Positions 52,384 to 62,500 of a DNA stretch of 64,000 bases are shown here, one piece after another. The stretch is from Mucilaginibacter sp. PAMC 26640. GTDB lineage: Bacteria > Bacteroidota > Bacteroidia > Sphingobacteriales > Sphingobacteriaceae. The notes under the pieces were generated by a model, which was not told where the DNA came from, did no database searches, and saw only the letters and a program-made list of their open reading frames with translations. Where the stretch lies: the NCBI GenBank assembly GCA_001596135.1, contig CP014773.1:5146001-5210000 (forward strand), written 5' to 3'. The position numbers were made by a program, and so were the translations under genes. Numbering within the stretch: position 1 is the first letter of the stretch; each line of letters opens with the position of its first letter.

Positions 52384-54537
52384 ATGGAACAGGAATTAAT
52401 TACAGCCATCCCTTCATCAGCCGATGGCATGAGCCGGGTAGATGGCCGCGCAAAAGTTACCGGTGCCGCCAAATATTCAGCAGAATACAAACTGCCGGGA
52501 ATGACCTACGCCGTGCTGGTAGGCAGTACCATTACTAAAGGCTCTATTGCCAGTATAGACACCGTTGCCGCTCAAAAAGCACCTGGCGTGCTGGCAGTTG
52601 TCACTTATTTAAATTCGCCAAAGGTACCGGGCTTTCAAACCACCAAACCCAAAAAGCCAAATGCAAAAATTGGATCGCTTAAAGTATTTATAGATAACCA
52701 GGTACTTTTTAACGGCCACCCTATTGCCATGGTGGTTGCCGATACTTTTGAACGTGCCCAATATGGCGCATCGCTGGTAAAAGCCACTTATAATAAAGTA
52801 GCACATGACACCAAACCGCCTGCCGGTATGGACAGAGGCGAACAGCCCAAAGCTGTTGGCAAAGATTATGTACGCGGAACAGCAGATGCCTGGCAAACTG
52901 CCCCGGTAAAGCTGGAGCAGGAGTACATTATCCCTACAGAAGTGCATAATCCTATGGAGCTGCACGCTATTATTGCCCGCTGGGATGCGGCTGACAAACT
53001 CACCGTATGGGATAAAACCCAGGGCGTAAAAGCCACAAGCGGTGATATTGCCAAAGCTTTTGGGTTAAAACCAGAAAACGTGCAGGTGAATTCACAATTT
53101 GTAGGCGGTGCGTTCGGCAGCGCCTTACAGGTTTGGCCACACGAAATTGCCGCAATATTAGGTGCAATGGTAGTTAAACGCCCGGTAAAACTGGTGCTTA
53201 GCAGGCCGGATATGTTTACATCGGTAGGCTATCGCCCACATACCTGGCAAAAAATCGGGATTGGTGCTACAAAAGATGGTACACTGGTAGGCATAACGCA
53301 TGAGGCCGCCGGGCAAACTTCCACATACGAGGATTTTTCTGAAGAGCCCATCAACTCTACCAAAGAATTATACGCCTGCGCTAATGTAAACACCAGTTAC
53401 AAGCTGGTATCGGTAGATGTGAATACCCCAACGTGGATGCGCGGGCCGGGCCATGCTACCGGGGCGTTTGCCCTGGAATCTGCACTGGATGAATTATCTT
53501 ACGCCTTGCGGATGGACCCAATAGAACTTAGACTAAAGAATTACGCCAAAACCGACCCGGATAGCAAAAAGGAGTTCTCCAGTAAATACCTGGATGAAGC
53601 CTACGCGATGGGAGCCAAACAAATTGGCTGGGCGGAGCGCAAAGCAGAAGCTGGTTCCGAAATGCAAAACGGCTGGCGGGTTGGCTATGGTATGGGCGGC
53701 GGCATGTTTGGAGCTTACCGTGATACTGCAGTGGTAAGAGCTGTATTTAAAGGCGACGGCACGTTGACACTGCAAACTGCTGTCAGCGATATTGGCCCGG
53801 GAACCGGTACTGCGGCAGTGGCCATAGCTGCAGAACAAATGAATATTGCCCCGGAAAAAATCAAATTTGAAATGGGCGATTCATCATTGCCCTATGCACC
53901 TATGCAGGGCGGATCTTCCATCACCTCAACCGTAGGCTCGGCTGTTTTTGATGCCTGTACGGTTTTGAAGGAAAAATTCCAGCAATTATTAGGCGCTGGT
54001 GGCACTGATAAACCTGATTATGTAAAGATTCTGAAGGATAAAAATCTGCCATCGCTGGAGGTGCTTACCAAATCACAAGGCGGTCCAAACAATCAAAAGT
54101 ACTCTATGCAATCGTGGTCGGTGCATTTTGTTAAAGTACTGGTGCACCCAACTACCGGTGTGGTTAAAGTGGATAAAGTAGTTTGCGTTGCCGATTCGGG
54201 TAAAATCATTAGCCCTAAAACGGCCCGCAGCCAGGTTGTTGGCGGGGCAATTGGCGGTATTGGTATGGCATTGATGGAAGAAGGTGTGATCGATCATCGT
54301 TATGGCCGTTATGTAAACAACAATTTTGCCGATTACCACATCGCTGTAAGTGCAGATATTCCGCAAATTGAGGCCATGTTCGTCAACAAACCAGATCCGT
54401 ATATCAATCCCATCGGTGCAAAAGGTATGGGGGAAATTGCGCTGATCGGTATGGCAGCGGCCGTTGCAAATGCAGTGTACAACGCAACAGGTAAACGGGT
54501 TCGCAATTTGCCTATCACGCCAGACAAACTTATATAA
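52384..54537 (+). CDS. paoC: PaoC-like aldehyde oxidoreductase, molybdenum cofactor subunit
   Basis: The 717-residue large subunit of the xanthine oxidase family contains the molybdopterin-binding domains. Visible are GRAKVTGAAKYSAE near the start, the cofactor loop QFVGGAFGSALQ, RGPGHATGAFALESALDEL, and GGSSITSTVGSAVFDAC. The catalytic glutamate lies in GAKGMGEIALIG (Glu684), equivalent to PaoC Glu692. The length agrees with PaoC (732) rather than the larger eukaryotic enzymes. It starts one base after paoB. The next two genes supply cofactor maturation, so the operon is self-contained apart from molybdate uptake. Confidence 0.92.
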   Translation: MEQELITAIPSSADGMSRVDGRAKVTGAAKYSAEYKLPGMTYAVLVGSTITKGSIASIDTVAAQKAPGVLAVVTYLNSPKVPGFQTTKPKKPNAKIGSLKVFIDNQVLFNGHPIAMVVADTFERAQYGASLVKATYNKVAHDTKPPAGMDRGEQPKAVGKDYVRGTADAWQTAPVKLEQEYIIPTEVHNPMELHAIIARWDAADKLTVWDKTQGVKATSGDIAKAFGLKPENVQVNSQFVGGAFGSALQVWPHEIAAILGAMVVKRPVKLVLSRPDMFTSVGYRPHTWQKIGIGATKDGTLVGITHEAAGQTSTYEDFSEEPINSTKELYACANVNTSYKLVSVDVNTPTWMRGPGHATGAFALESALDELSYALRMDPIELRLKNYAKTDPDSKKEFSSKYLDEAYAMGAKQIGWAERKAEAGSEMQNGWRVGYGMGGGMFGAYRDTAVVRAVFKGDGTLTLQTAVSDIGPGTGTAAVAIAAEQMNIAPEKIKFEMGDSSLPYAPMQGGSSITSTVGSAVFDACTVLKEKFQQLLGAGGTDKPDYVKILKDKNLPSLEVLTKSQGGPNNQKYSMQSWSVHFVKVLVHPTTGVVKVDKVVCVADSGKIISPKTARSQVVGGAIGGIGMALMEEGVIDHRYGRYVNNNFADYHIAVSADIPQIEAMFVNKPDPYINPIGAKGMGEIALIGMAAAVANAVYNATGKRVRNLPITPDKLI

Positions 54538-54558
54538 TACAACCGTGTTACACTTCGG

Positions 54559-55698
54559 ATGAAGGAGATCATAGATATAGTTGCAGCATACGATAAAGCT
54601 GCAAAGCAGGGCAAAGAAACGGCGCTGGCCACCGTAGTTTTGGTAGAGGGATCTGCCTATCGGCGCGCTGGTGCCCGCATGCTCATTACCGAAGACGGAC
54701 AGCTTACCGGTGCCATAAGCGGCGGCTGCCTGGAAGGCGACGCTTTGCGTAAAGCCCGGTTGGTTATTTTGCAGCAGGAGCCAATGCTGGTTACTTATGA
54801 TACCATGGATGATGACGATGCCAAACTGGGCGTTGGCCTGGGCTGCAACGGCATCATCCATATCCTGATAGAGCCTATCAGCGAAGACGCCAATAACCCG
54901 ATCGCGTTTTTGAAAGCTGTTATCAGCAATCGTAAAAATGCGGTGCTGGTTACCTTATTCTCTTTGGCAAACCGCAAGGCGGCGCAACCCGGAACCTGCC
55001 TGTGCTTAACCGGCGAAGTATTGCTAGAGAACCGTATGGAGCATTACAGCCACCGGGACAACCTGATGGACGATACCAAAGCCGTGTATACATCTGGTCG
55101 GTCTGAAAATAAAACTTACCCGGGTGATATTGCCTATACCGCATTCATCGAGCTTGTAAAGCCTCAAATTGCATTGGTAATTATTGGGGCGGGTAATGAT
55201 GCCATGCCGCTTGCCCAATTAGCAGGTGTTTTGGGTTGGGATGTTACGGTTATAGATGGCAGACCTAATTATGCCTTGCCGGAACGTTTCCCATCTGCAC
55301 AAAAGGTGATTGTTGCCAGGCCCGAACAAGCTTTAGCCCACCTGTTTATAGATACTAACACCGCCTTTGTACTGATGACGCATAATTTCCTGTACGAGAT
55401 GGCTTTGTTAAAGGACTTACTCCCTCTTAACCCCTCCTATCTCGGCATCCTGGGCCCCAAAAAGAAACTGCTGAGAATGCTGGATGAATTGGCGGACCAG
55501 GGTGTAACAGTATCCGATGAACAAATGACCAGGATCTTTGGTCCGGTCGGTTTGGATATAGGCTCGGAAGGGGCAGAAGAGATTGCCCTATCAGTAATGG
55601 CAGAAATAAAGGCGGTGCTATCAGCCCGTAAAGGCTATTCGTTAAAATATAAGCCGGTGCCTATTCATGCGCCACAGCCAATCGCCGTTAACAACTAG
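54559..55698 (+). CDS. paoD: XdhC/PaoD-type molybdenum cofactor insertion protein
   Basis: This 379-residue XdhC/CoxI-family protein has the N-terminal XdhC domain (ATVVLVEGSAYRRAGARMLITEDGQLTGAISGGCLEGD). Its C-terminal Rossmann-like domain (LVIIGAGNDAMPLAQLAGVLGWDVTVIDGRP, then LGILGPKKKLLRML and IGLDIGSEGAEEIALSVMAEI) completes the family pattern. Such proteins bind the finished cofactor and its cytidine form, and insert it into the large subunit; PaoD does so in E. coli. It follows paoC by 21 bases and is one base from the cytidylyltransferase-like gene. Confidence 0.9.
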   Translation: MKEIIDIVAAYDKAAKQGKETALATVVLVEGSAYRRAGARMLITEDGQLTGAISGGCLEGDALRKARLVILQQEPMLVTYDTMDDDDAKLGVGLGCNGIIHILIEPISEDANNPIAFLKAVISNRKNAVLVTLFSLANRKAAQPGTCLCLTGEVLLENRMEHYSHRDNLMDDTKAVYTSGRSENKTYPGDIAYTAFIELVKPQIALVIIGAGNDAMPLAQLAGVLGWDVTVIDGRPNYALPERFPSAQKVIVARPEQALAHLFIDTNTAFVLMTHNFLYEMALLKDLLPLNPSYLGILGPKKKLLRMLDELADQGVTVSDEQMTRIFGPVGLDIGSEGAEEIALSVMAEIKAVLSARKGYSLKYKPVPIHAPQPIAVNN

Positions 55699-55699
55699 T

Positions 55700-56281
55700 A
55701 TGGCGGGCCTGATCATTCTCGCTGCCGGCGCTTCAAGGCGGCTCGGGAAGCCGAAACAAAACCTGATCTACAAAGGAGAGACCCTATTGCAGCGGGCCGT
55801 CAACACCGCGATTGCGTCCGAATGCAGCCCGGTGGTGTTGGTATTAGGGGCAAATGCAGATGCGATTGAATCAACTCTTGTTCCCGGTAAGTTTACGATA
55901 GTTATTAATCCGGATTGGCAAAGCGGTATGGCATCATCCGTAAAACTCGGGATTAACGAAATTGCCAAAGATAAGACGATTGATGCTGCGGTCATTATGC
56001 TTTGCGATCAGCCGTTTGTTACTCCGGAACTGATTAATTCACTTCTTCACTACAGAGGAACAACTGGTAAAACCATCATTGGTTCGGCTTACAAAAACAC
56101 GGTGGGAGTGCCTGCTTTATTTGACCGTTCGGTTTTTAACAAACTGGAAGAATTGCAGGGTGATGAGGGCGCCAGGCTGCTACTCAAAAACCAGGCACAG
56201 GATGTTTTCGCTGTTAAATTTGACGAAGGCATAATCGATATCGATACGGCTGAAGATTATAGCCAGCTGGATACGGATTAA
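55700..56281 (+). CDS. mocA: Molybdenum cofactor nucleotidyltransferase (MocA/MobA-like)
   Basis: I choose the ATG at 55700 (MAGLIILAAGASRRLGKPKQNL), one base after the XdhC stop; a longer frame overlaps XdhC. The 193-residue protein has the nucleotide-binding signature LAAGASRRLGKPKQ, followed by a donor Asp segment (AAVIMLCDQPFVTPE) and VGVPALFDRSVFNKLEELQGDEGARLLL. These are typical of MocA, the CTP:molybdopterin cytidylyltransferase. PaoABC needs the cytidine form of the cofactor, so this gene probably makes it. MobA (GTP) is an alternative not excluded by motifs. Confidence 0.85.
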   Translation: MAGLIILAAGASRRLGKPKQNLIYKGETLLQRAVNTAIASECSPVVLVLGANADAIESTLVPGKFTIVINPDWQSGMASSVKLGINEIAKDKTIDAAVIMLCDQPFVTPELINSLLHYRGTTGKTIIGSAYKNTVGVPALFDRSVFNKLEELQGDEGARLLLKNQAQDVFAVKFDEGIIDIDTAEDYSQLDTD

Positions 56282-56310
56282 TTTAGGATCATTTTGAGGG
56301 GCTGTTAGAC

Positions 56311-56455
56311 GAAGTTGGACTCACCCCGGGTTCACTAACGCTGCCCGACCCTCTCTGCTACGCAAAGAGGGTGAAGAAATTGTTCGCTCGAAGTTGGACT
56401 CACCCCGGGTTCGCTAGCGCTGCCCGACCCTCTCTGCTACGCAAAGAGGGTGGAG
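56311..56455. repeat. Tandem pair of palindromic repeats downstream of mocA
   Basis: Two nearly identical copies start with GAAGTTGGACTCACCCCGGG at 56311 and 56390 (79-base period). Each ends with hairpin CCCTCTCTGCTACGCAAAGAGGG. They belong to the same family as the repeats at 49907-50150. They fill most of the gap between the convergent mocA and adhesin genes, where they could act as a bidirectional terminator. Confidence 0.8.
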
Positions 56456-56583
56456 AGATTTTCATATTCAACAGAGGATTACCTGAAAACGCTTCGCAGA
56501 TTGGTCCGCAATGCTTCGCGAAGAGGGTAGAAATTTAAGCATCTTACAGCCGCCGCGTATGCCCCCATTTTGGGAGCTGGCTC

Positions 56584-59500
56584 CTATTTCATAATGGTTA
56601 CCGCACCGGATCTTACACCCTGGCTGTGTTTTAAATCGATAACATAGTAGTATACATCTGCTTGTAATGTGCGCCCGTTTAGGGTACCATCCCATGGGGT
56701 GCCGTAACCAACAGAGGAGAATATCATTTGCCCGCCGCGATTAAAGATCTTAACGGTACAATCAGGGAAGAGGTTTATATTGGGGATCACCCAGTAGTCG
56801 TTGACCCCATCCCCGTTTGGCGTAACTACACTTGGAAGGATTGCTGCAAGCACGGCTTTGCTGATGGCTACGGTGTAGGTTTGCGTTGTTACGCCATCGG
56901 CTGCCGTAACAACAATTGGTATTACCGGGTTAGTACCCGGCGCCAAAATGATCTCATCTGATGAGGACCCGCTTAATACTTCTGTTCCGTTGATTTTGAT
57001 AGTAGCTCCGCCATTAGTGGTAATACCTGTTACAGTAACGGATTGCGTATTGGCATCAACAGTAACAACATAGTTTGTAGTAGTTGGGCTGAATGACGGA
57101 CTGAGCTGCCCCGAGCTGGTTCTTAACGAAATTAGCGTTGCGTCTGTGGATACCGGAGGTGCCGCACGAATCACTTTTACCTGATAAGATTTGCTTTGCG
57201 CGCCACTGGCCGATGTTACGGTGACGGTTACCAGTGTTGATGCGGAGTTGATCGTAACGGAACCCGAAGCAATACCGTTTTGTGCGGCTGATCCGTTAAT
57301 TTTTAAGCCAGCCCCCGGGTCGCTTGCTGTTGCAGTGACAGTTGTTTTAAACACATTATAAGGGACATGCAACTCATAGTTCAGATTCCCGGAAGTAAAG
57401 GCCGGGGTAAAGTTTCCTGCGCTTAGTACCAGGTTCGCAAGATCTGCATTGTCCGATAGTGTTCGAAAAATGTTTACTACATAAGTTTGAATCGTACCAT
57501 CGGCTGCGGTTACTTTAACATTAAACGGATTAGCGCCTTGTTTAAGCGTTAGCGCCTGCGATACATTACCGCTTACAACCGCCTGCCCATTCACCTGTAT
57601 CGTGGCACCTGCATCATTTGCCGTAGGCTTTAAAGTAGCAGTAGCTATCGAATTATCTACTGTGATCTGGTAAGCTAATACCGCCGGCGAGAACGCTGGA
57701 TCCAAAACACCCGAAGCCGAGGTAAGATCGGCAAGGGAAGCATCCGGAGATTTTGATCTTGTAACATTTACCGTGTACGTTTTCAGTGTGCCGTCTTCCG
57801 CAGTTACCGTAATGTTAACCGGTGTAATGCCCACTGCCAAAGGAATATTGCCGGAACTGCCGCCGGCTGCTACAATTGCATTATTTACCCTCACCACTGC
57901 AGCTGCATCTACCGCTGTTGGAGTAACGCGGATTGTTTGCTCGGAGTTATTAACCGTGACGCTGTAGCTTGTGCCCGCGGCTGAGAAAACAGGAGATAGC
58001 GAGCCGGAACTTAGCGTAAGTGTTCCCAGGTCCGCGTTGGGCGATTTTGCTCTGGTAATGGTCACTGAATAGGTTTGGGTGGTGATACCATCCTGCGCCG
58101 TAACGGTGGTAAGTATGGTATTGCTACCCACTGTTAAAACAATACTTTGCGAGGCAGAGCCACTGGCAACCGCCGTACCATTCACTTTTACGGTAGCGGT
58201 TGCATCCTCTACAGTTGGTGTAATTTTAACGGAGCCAACGGCATTAAGTACCGTAGCTGCGTAGCTGGTCTTACCAATTGTAAAAGCGGGGCTCAGGGTA
58301 CCAGCGCTTAAACTAAGATTCAACAGGTTAGCGTTTGAACCGGGATCCCGGTTAACGGTGATCGTATAAGTGTTGACCTCACTGTTTTGTGCGGTGACCA
58401 CCACATTGATCATATTGGGGCCTACGTTCAGTCTTATTTCGGGCGATGCAGAGCCACTCGAAACAGCAACGCCGTTTACTTTTACCGAGGCAGCGGCGTC
58501 TGCTAAATAGGGTTTTACGTTAACACTGTTTACCGCATGTGCAACTGCTGCCGTATAATTATTCAAACCCGATTCAAATCCCGGTTTTAGGGTTCCGGAG
58601 CTTAGAACCAGGTTGGCCAGGTCGTTATCAGATGACAGTGCCCGGTTTGCGATGATGACGTAGGTTTTCTTGGTTTTACCATCCTCTGCGGTTACTATAA
58701 TTGTTATGGGGTTATTCCCCACTTTTAAAGGTATGGCTGGAGATGGTGACCCGCTGGCAACCGGAATGCCGTTAATAACTACAGTGGCGGTTGCATCCTC
58801 CACCGTAGGTGTTACAATTGCACTGGTTACATCATTTTTCAACAGCATGGAATAACCGGTGATGAGCTTATTAAACGTAATATTTAACTGGTTTGGAACA
58901 ACCGCAAGTTGGGCCAGTGTGGCATTTGTTGATGGTGCCCGGTTAATGGTAGCAATGTAGCTTTTAGTAGTAATGCCATCCTGTGCAGTAACAACTGTTG
59001 TTATGGTATTGTCGCCCACCTTTAAAGGAATGGCCGCCGATGGCGAACCACTGGTTACCGAAACGCCGTTTATTTTAACTGTGGCATCGGCTTGATTTAC
59101 AATTGGCGTAAATGTGATGGTTTTAACTTCGTTGCCAACTGAGGCATTGTAGAGCAGGGAGCCCGAAGAAATTGCGGGGGTCAGGGTTTTACTGCTCAAT
59201 TTTAAATCTGACAATGTAGCATCAGTAGATGGCATCCGGATAACGGTTATGCTGTAGGTTTGAGTGGTAACACCATCCTGTGCGGTCACAATGGTGTTGA
59301 TCGTATTAGGACCAACAACCAGCGTGACGGGGGCGGATGCAGCGCCGCTGTTGACAACTCTGCCACCAATAGTAATGATGGCGTTGCTTTCGTTAGCTAC
59401 TGGGATTACGCTTGCAGTGGTAACCGTGTTAAGCACCGAAGCCGTATAGGTAGTAATACCGGGTAAAAAATTCGGCGTTAAGGTACTACCATCGGTCAAA

Positions 59501-62500
59501 GTTATGTTGCTTAGCGTTGCGTCTGTTGATTTTTGCCGTATGACCGTCACTGTATACGTTTTGGTAGTTACGCCATCCTGAGCGGTGACGACGGTAGTAA
59601 ATACAGAAGCACCTACGATCAGCGGGAAACTATTTGATGCAGTACCACTGGCAACGATGGTTCCGTTTACTTTTACACTCGCATTGGCCTCATTAACAGT
59701 GGGGCTTAACGTAATGGCGGTTACCGTGTTCGGCACCGTTACAGTGTAGGCTGTGGTGCCTTGGGTAAATAAAGGATCCAGCTTACCTGCGCCGGGTACC
59801 AGTGCAGCCAGGTTAGCATCGGCCGATGGCGGGCGTTTTACGGTTACCGTGTAAGTTTTTGTGGTAATGCCATCCTGGGCGGTAGCTACAATGGTGATAA
59901 CGGTTTGCCCAACAGTCAGCGGGATATTGCCGGAGAATGAACCGGCAGCCACTGCATCCCCGTTTACCGTTATTGTGGCCGTGGCATCGCTTACAGTTGC
60001 TTTGATTTGGATACTGGCGTCGGTATTTAATACATCGGCTGAGTAATCTAACTTTCCTGAAGCAAACACTTCTTTTAACGAGCCGGTGCTCAACGCTATA
60101 TTACTGAGGTCGGCATTTGACGATGGTTCGCGCGTTACGGTTACGGTGTAATTTTTAACGGTTATACCATCCTGGGCGGTAACCTTAACATTAATGATGT
60201 TAGGCCCTACGTTCAACGCAATGTTTCCTGAGGGCACCCCGCTGGCTACAGGGACACCATTGATGGCAACAGATGCATTGGCTTCGCTTAACGCAGGTGT
60301 GAGCTTAACTGCGGTTGTGGTGTTGCCTACTTTGGCACTGTATGCCGTAATACCGGGGTCGAAAACTTCTGTCAGGCTGCCGGGGTTTATTTCCAGGTTA
60401 GCCAGATCGGCATTGGAAGAGGCGGCACGGGTAACCGATACGCTATAGGTTTGCGTCGACACGCCATCCTGCGCAGTTACCTTTATCATGATGTTGGTAA
60501 CGCCAATGTTTAAGGAGATATTCCCGGATGCACTGCCATTGCCTACCGATACGTTGTTTACGGTAACTGTTGCATTGGGCTCGTTTACCGTAGGTATTAT
60601 TTTGATGGCCGTTGTAGCATTGCTCACCGCTATGCTGTAACTGGCAATGCCTGTTGCAAAGGTGGGTAATAAATCACCCTGGTTTGTTGCCAGGCCGGCA
60701 AGGCCGGCGTCTGAGGAGGGCAGTCTGCTTACGGTTAGTAGGTAATTTTTTATCGTAATGCCATCTTCGGCTGTAACCTGTACCGTTATTGGATTATTAC
60801 CCACAATAAGCGGAATAGCCGTTGATGCTGTGCCGGAGGCAACTACTACCCCGTCTACGGTAATTATCTCGTTGACACCGCCACTAACCGGGGTGATATT
60901 GATGCTTGTTACGGTGTTAGGAACGCTGGTTCCATAGCTTGTTTTAGCCGGGTCAAAAGTGGGCGATAACGTACCGGAGCTTGGCGTAAGCGCCGACAAG
61001 TTTGCATTTGACGACGGCGCCCTGACTACGGTTATCTGGTAATTTTTTACGGTGACATTATCCTGCGCGGTAACTGCAGCGGTAATAACATTCGGGCCAA
61101 CTGCCAATGGAAAGGTGCCCGAGGCAGCACCGCTTGCTACAATTGTGCCTTCAACCCGCACCGTTGCCGTGGCCTCTGCTGTGTATGGCGTTAGCGTAAT
61201 GGCATCAACATTACCCGGAACTTCTGCGGAATACGTTAACCCGTTTGCTGAAAAGTTTGGCGTTAAATGGCCGGTACTAAGTGTTATTCCGCTAAGGTCT
61301 GCATTAGCTGATGCTTGCCTGATCACCGTGAGGGCATAAGTCTTAACGGTGACACCATCCTCGGCAGTAACCTTTATATGGATTGTATTTGACCCGTAAT
61401 TGAGCGCAATTGTGCCTGATTCTGTGCCGCTGACAAGCGGAGTACCCTCTACTTCAATTACAGCATGTGATTCTAAACTTGAAGGCGTAACGGTTAACCC
61501 CGCTACCGTACCTGCAACGCTAGCACTGTAATTTAGCGTATTACTATTAAACGCCGGAAAAAATGTGGCATTGGTAGTAGTGAGCGAAGATAGCGATGCC
61601 TCTGTAGCGTATACGGGTGCTGAGCGGTTTACTGTTAGCTGATAAGTTTTTGTACTTATCCCATCGGTAGCAGTTACCACTATATCAAAAACATTAGCGC
61701 CTATAGCTAAAGGCAAATTTGCCGAAGCGGTGCCGCTCACTACGGTAGCACCATTAATTTTTATGCTTGCGCTCCCCTGGGTGCTGGTGGGCGTTAAGGT
61801 TATAAAATCTGCGTTGCCTGTATTATTTGTTGAATAGGAAAGCGTACCTGAACTGAATGCTGTAGAGAGTGTTCCCGAACTCAAATCCAAAGACTTTAGT
61901 GTCGCATCGTTATTGAGGCCGTTTACCCGGATGTTGACAATAGCAGAACTGGAACCGCCAAGGTTGTAAGCAGTAATAGTAAAGTTTGCCGGTCCAGCTG
62001 ACGCCGTTGGGGTACCGGATATTTTACCGGTCGTGGCATCAAAAGTAAGCCCGGCAGGCAGTGTAGCAGGGCTGATGACATAGCCAGTGGTTTGGATCTT
62101 CCGGATCGCTTTATTGTTGCTATCGGAAATGTACAGCTGGCCATCGGCATCTGCTGCGATGCCGAGGGGGTAACTAAAAGCCGCCAGCGGGCCAATACCA
62201 TCTGTAAAAAGATAATACCCGGAGCCGGCCAAACGCGTGGTAACCCCGGAAGGCGTAATCTTGCGGATCATACTGTTAGCTGCATCTAAAACATATACGT
62301 TTCCCAGCACATCGGTTGCTACACCTTTTGGGGATTCAAAAGCAGCCAGAGTTCCGGTGCCATTGGTTTGCCCCGCGGCACCGCTGCCTGCAAATGTTGT
62401 TGTTGCCCCTGAAGGTGTTATTTTTCTGATCTTGTTATTCTTAGAGTCGGCTACGTAAACATTACCGTTCAGATCTGTAGCCACCGCATACGGCTCATTA

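Noticed and set aside
54073..54861. 262-residue minus-strand frame opposite paoC and paoD
   Set aside because: The plus strand encodes well-recognised enzymes over the whole length; the antisense translation is rich in His, Asn and Cys and has no domain.
57773..61339. Several 60-95 residue plus-strand frames inside the giant surface protein gene
   Set aside because: They recur with the 297-base period and share the pattern MVxPSxAVT, showing that they are antisense shadows of the cadherin-like repeats.
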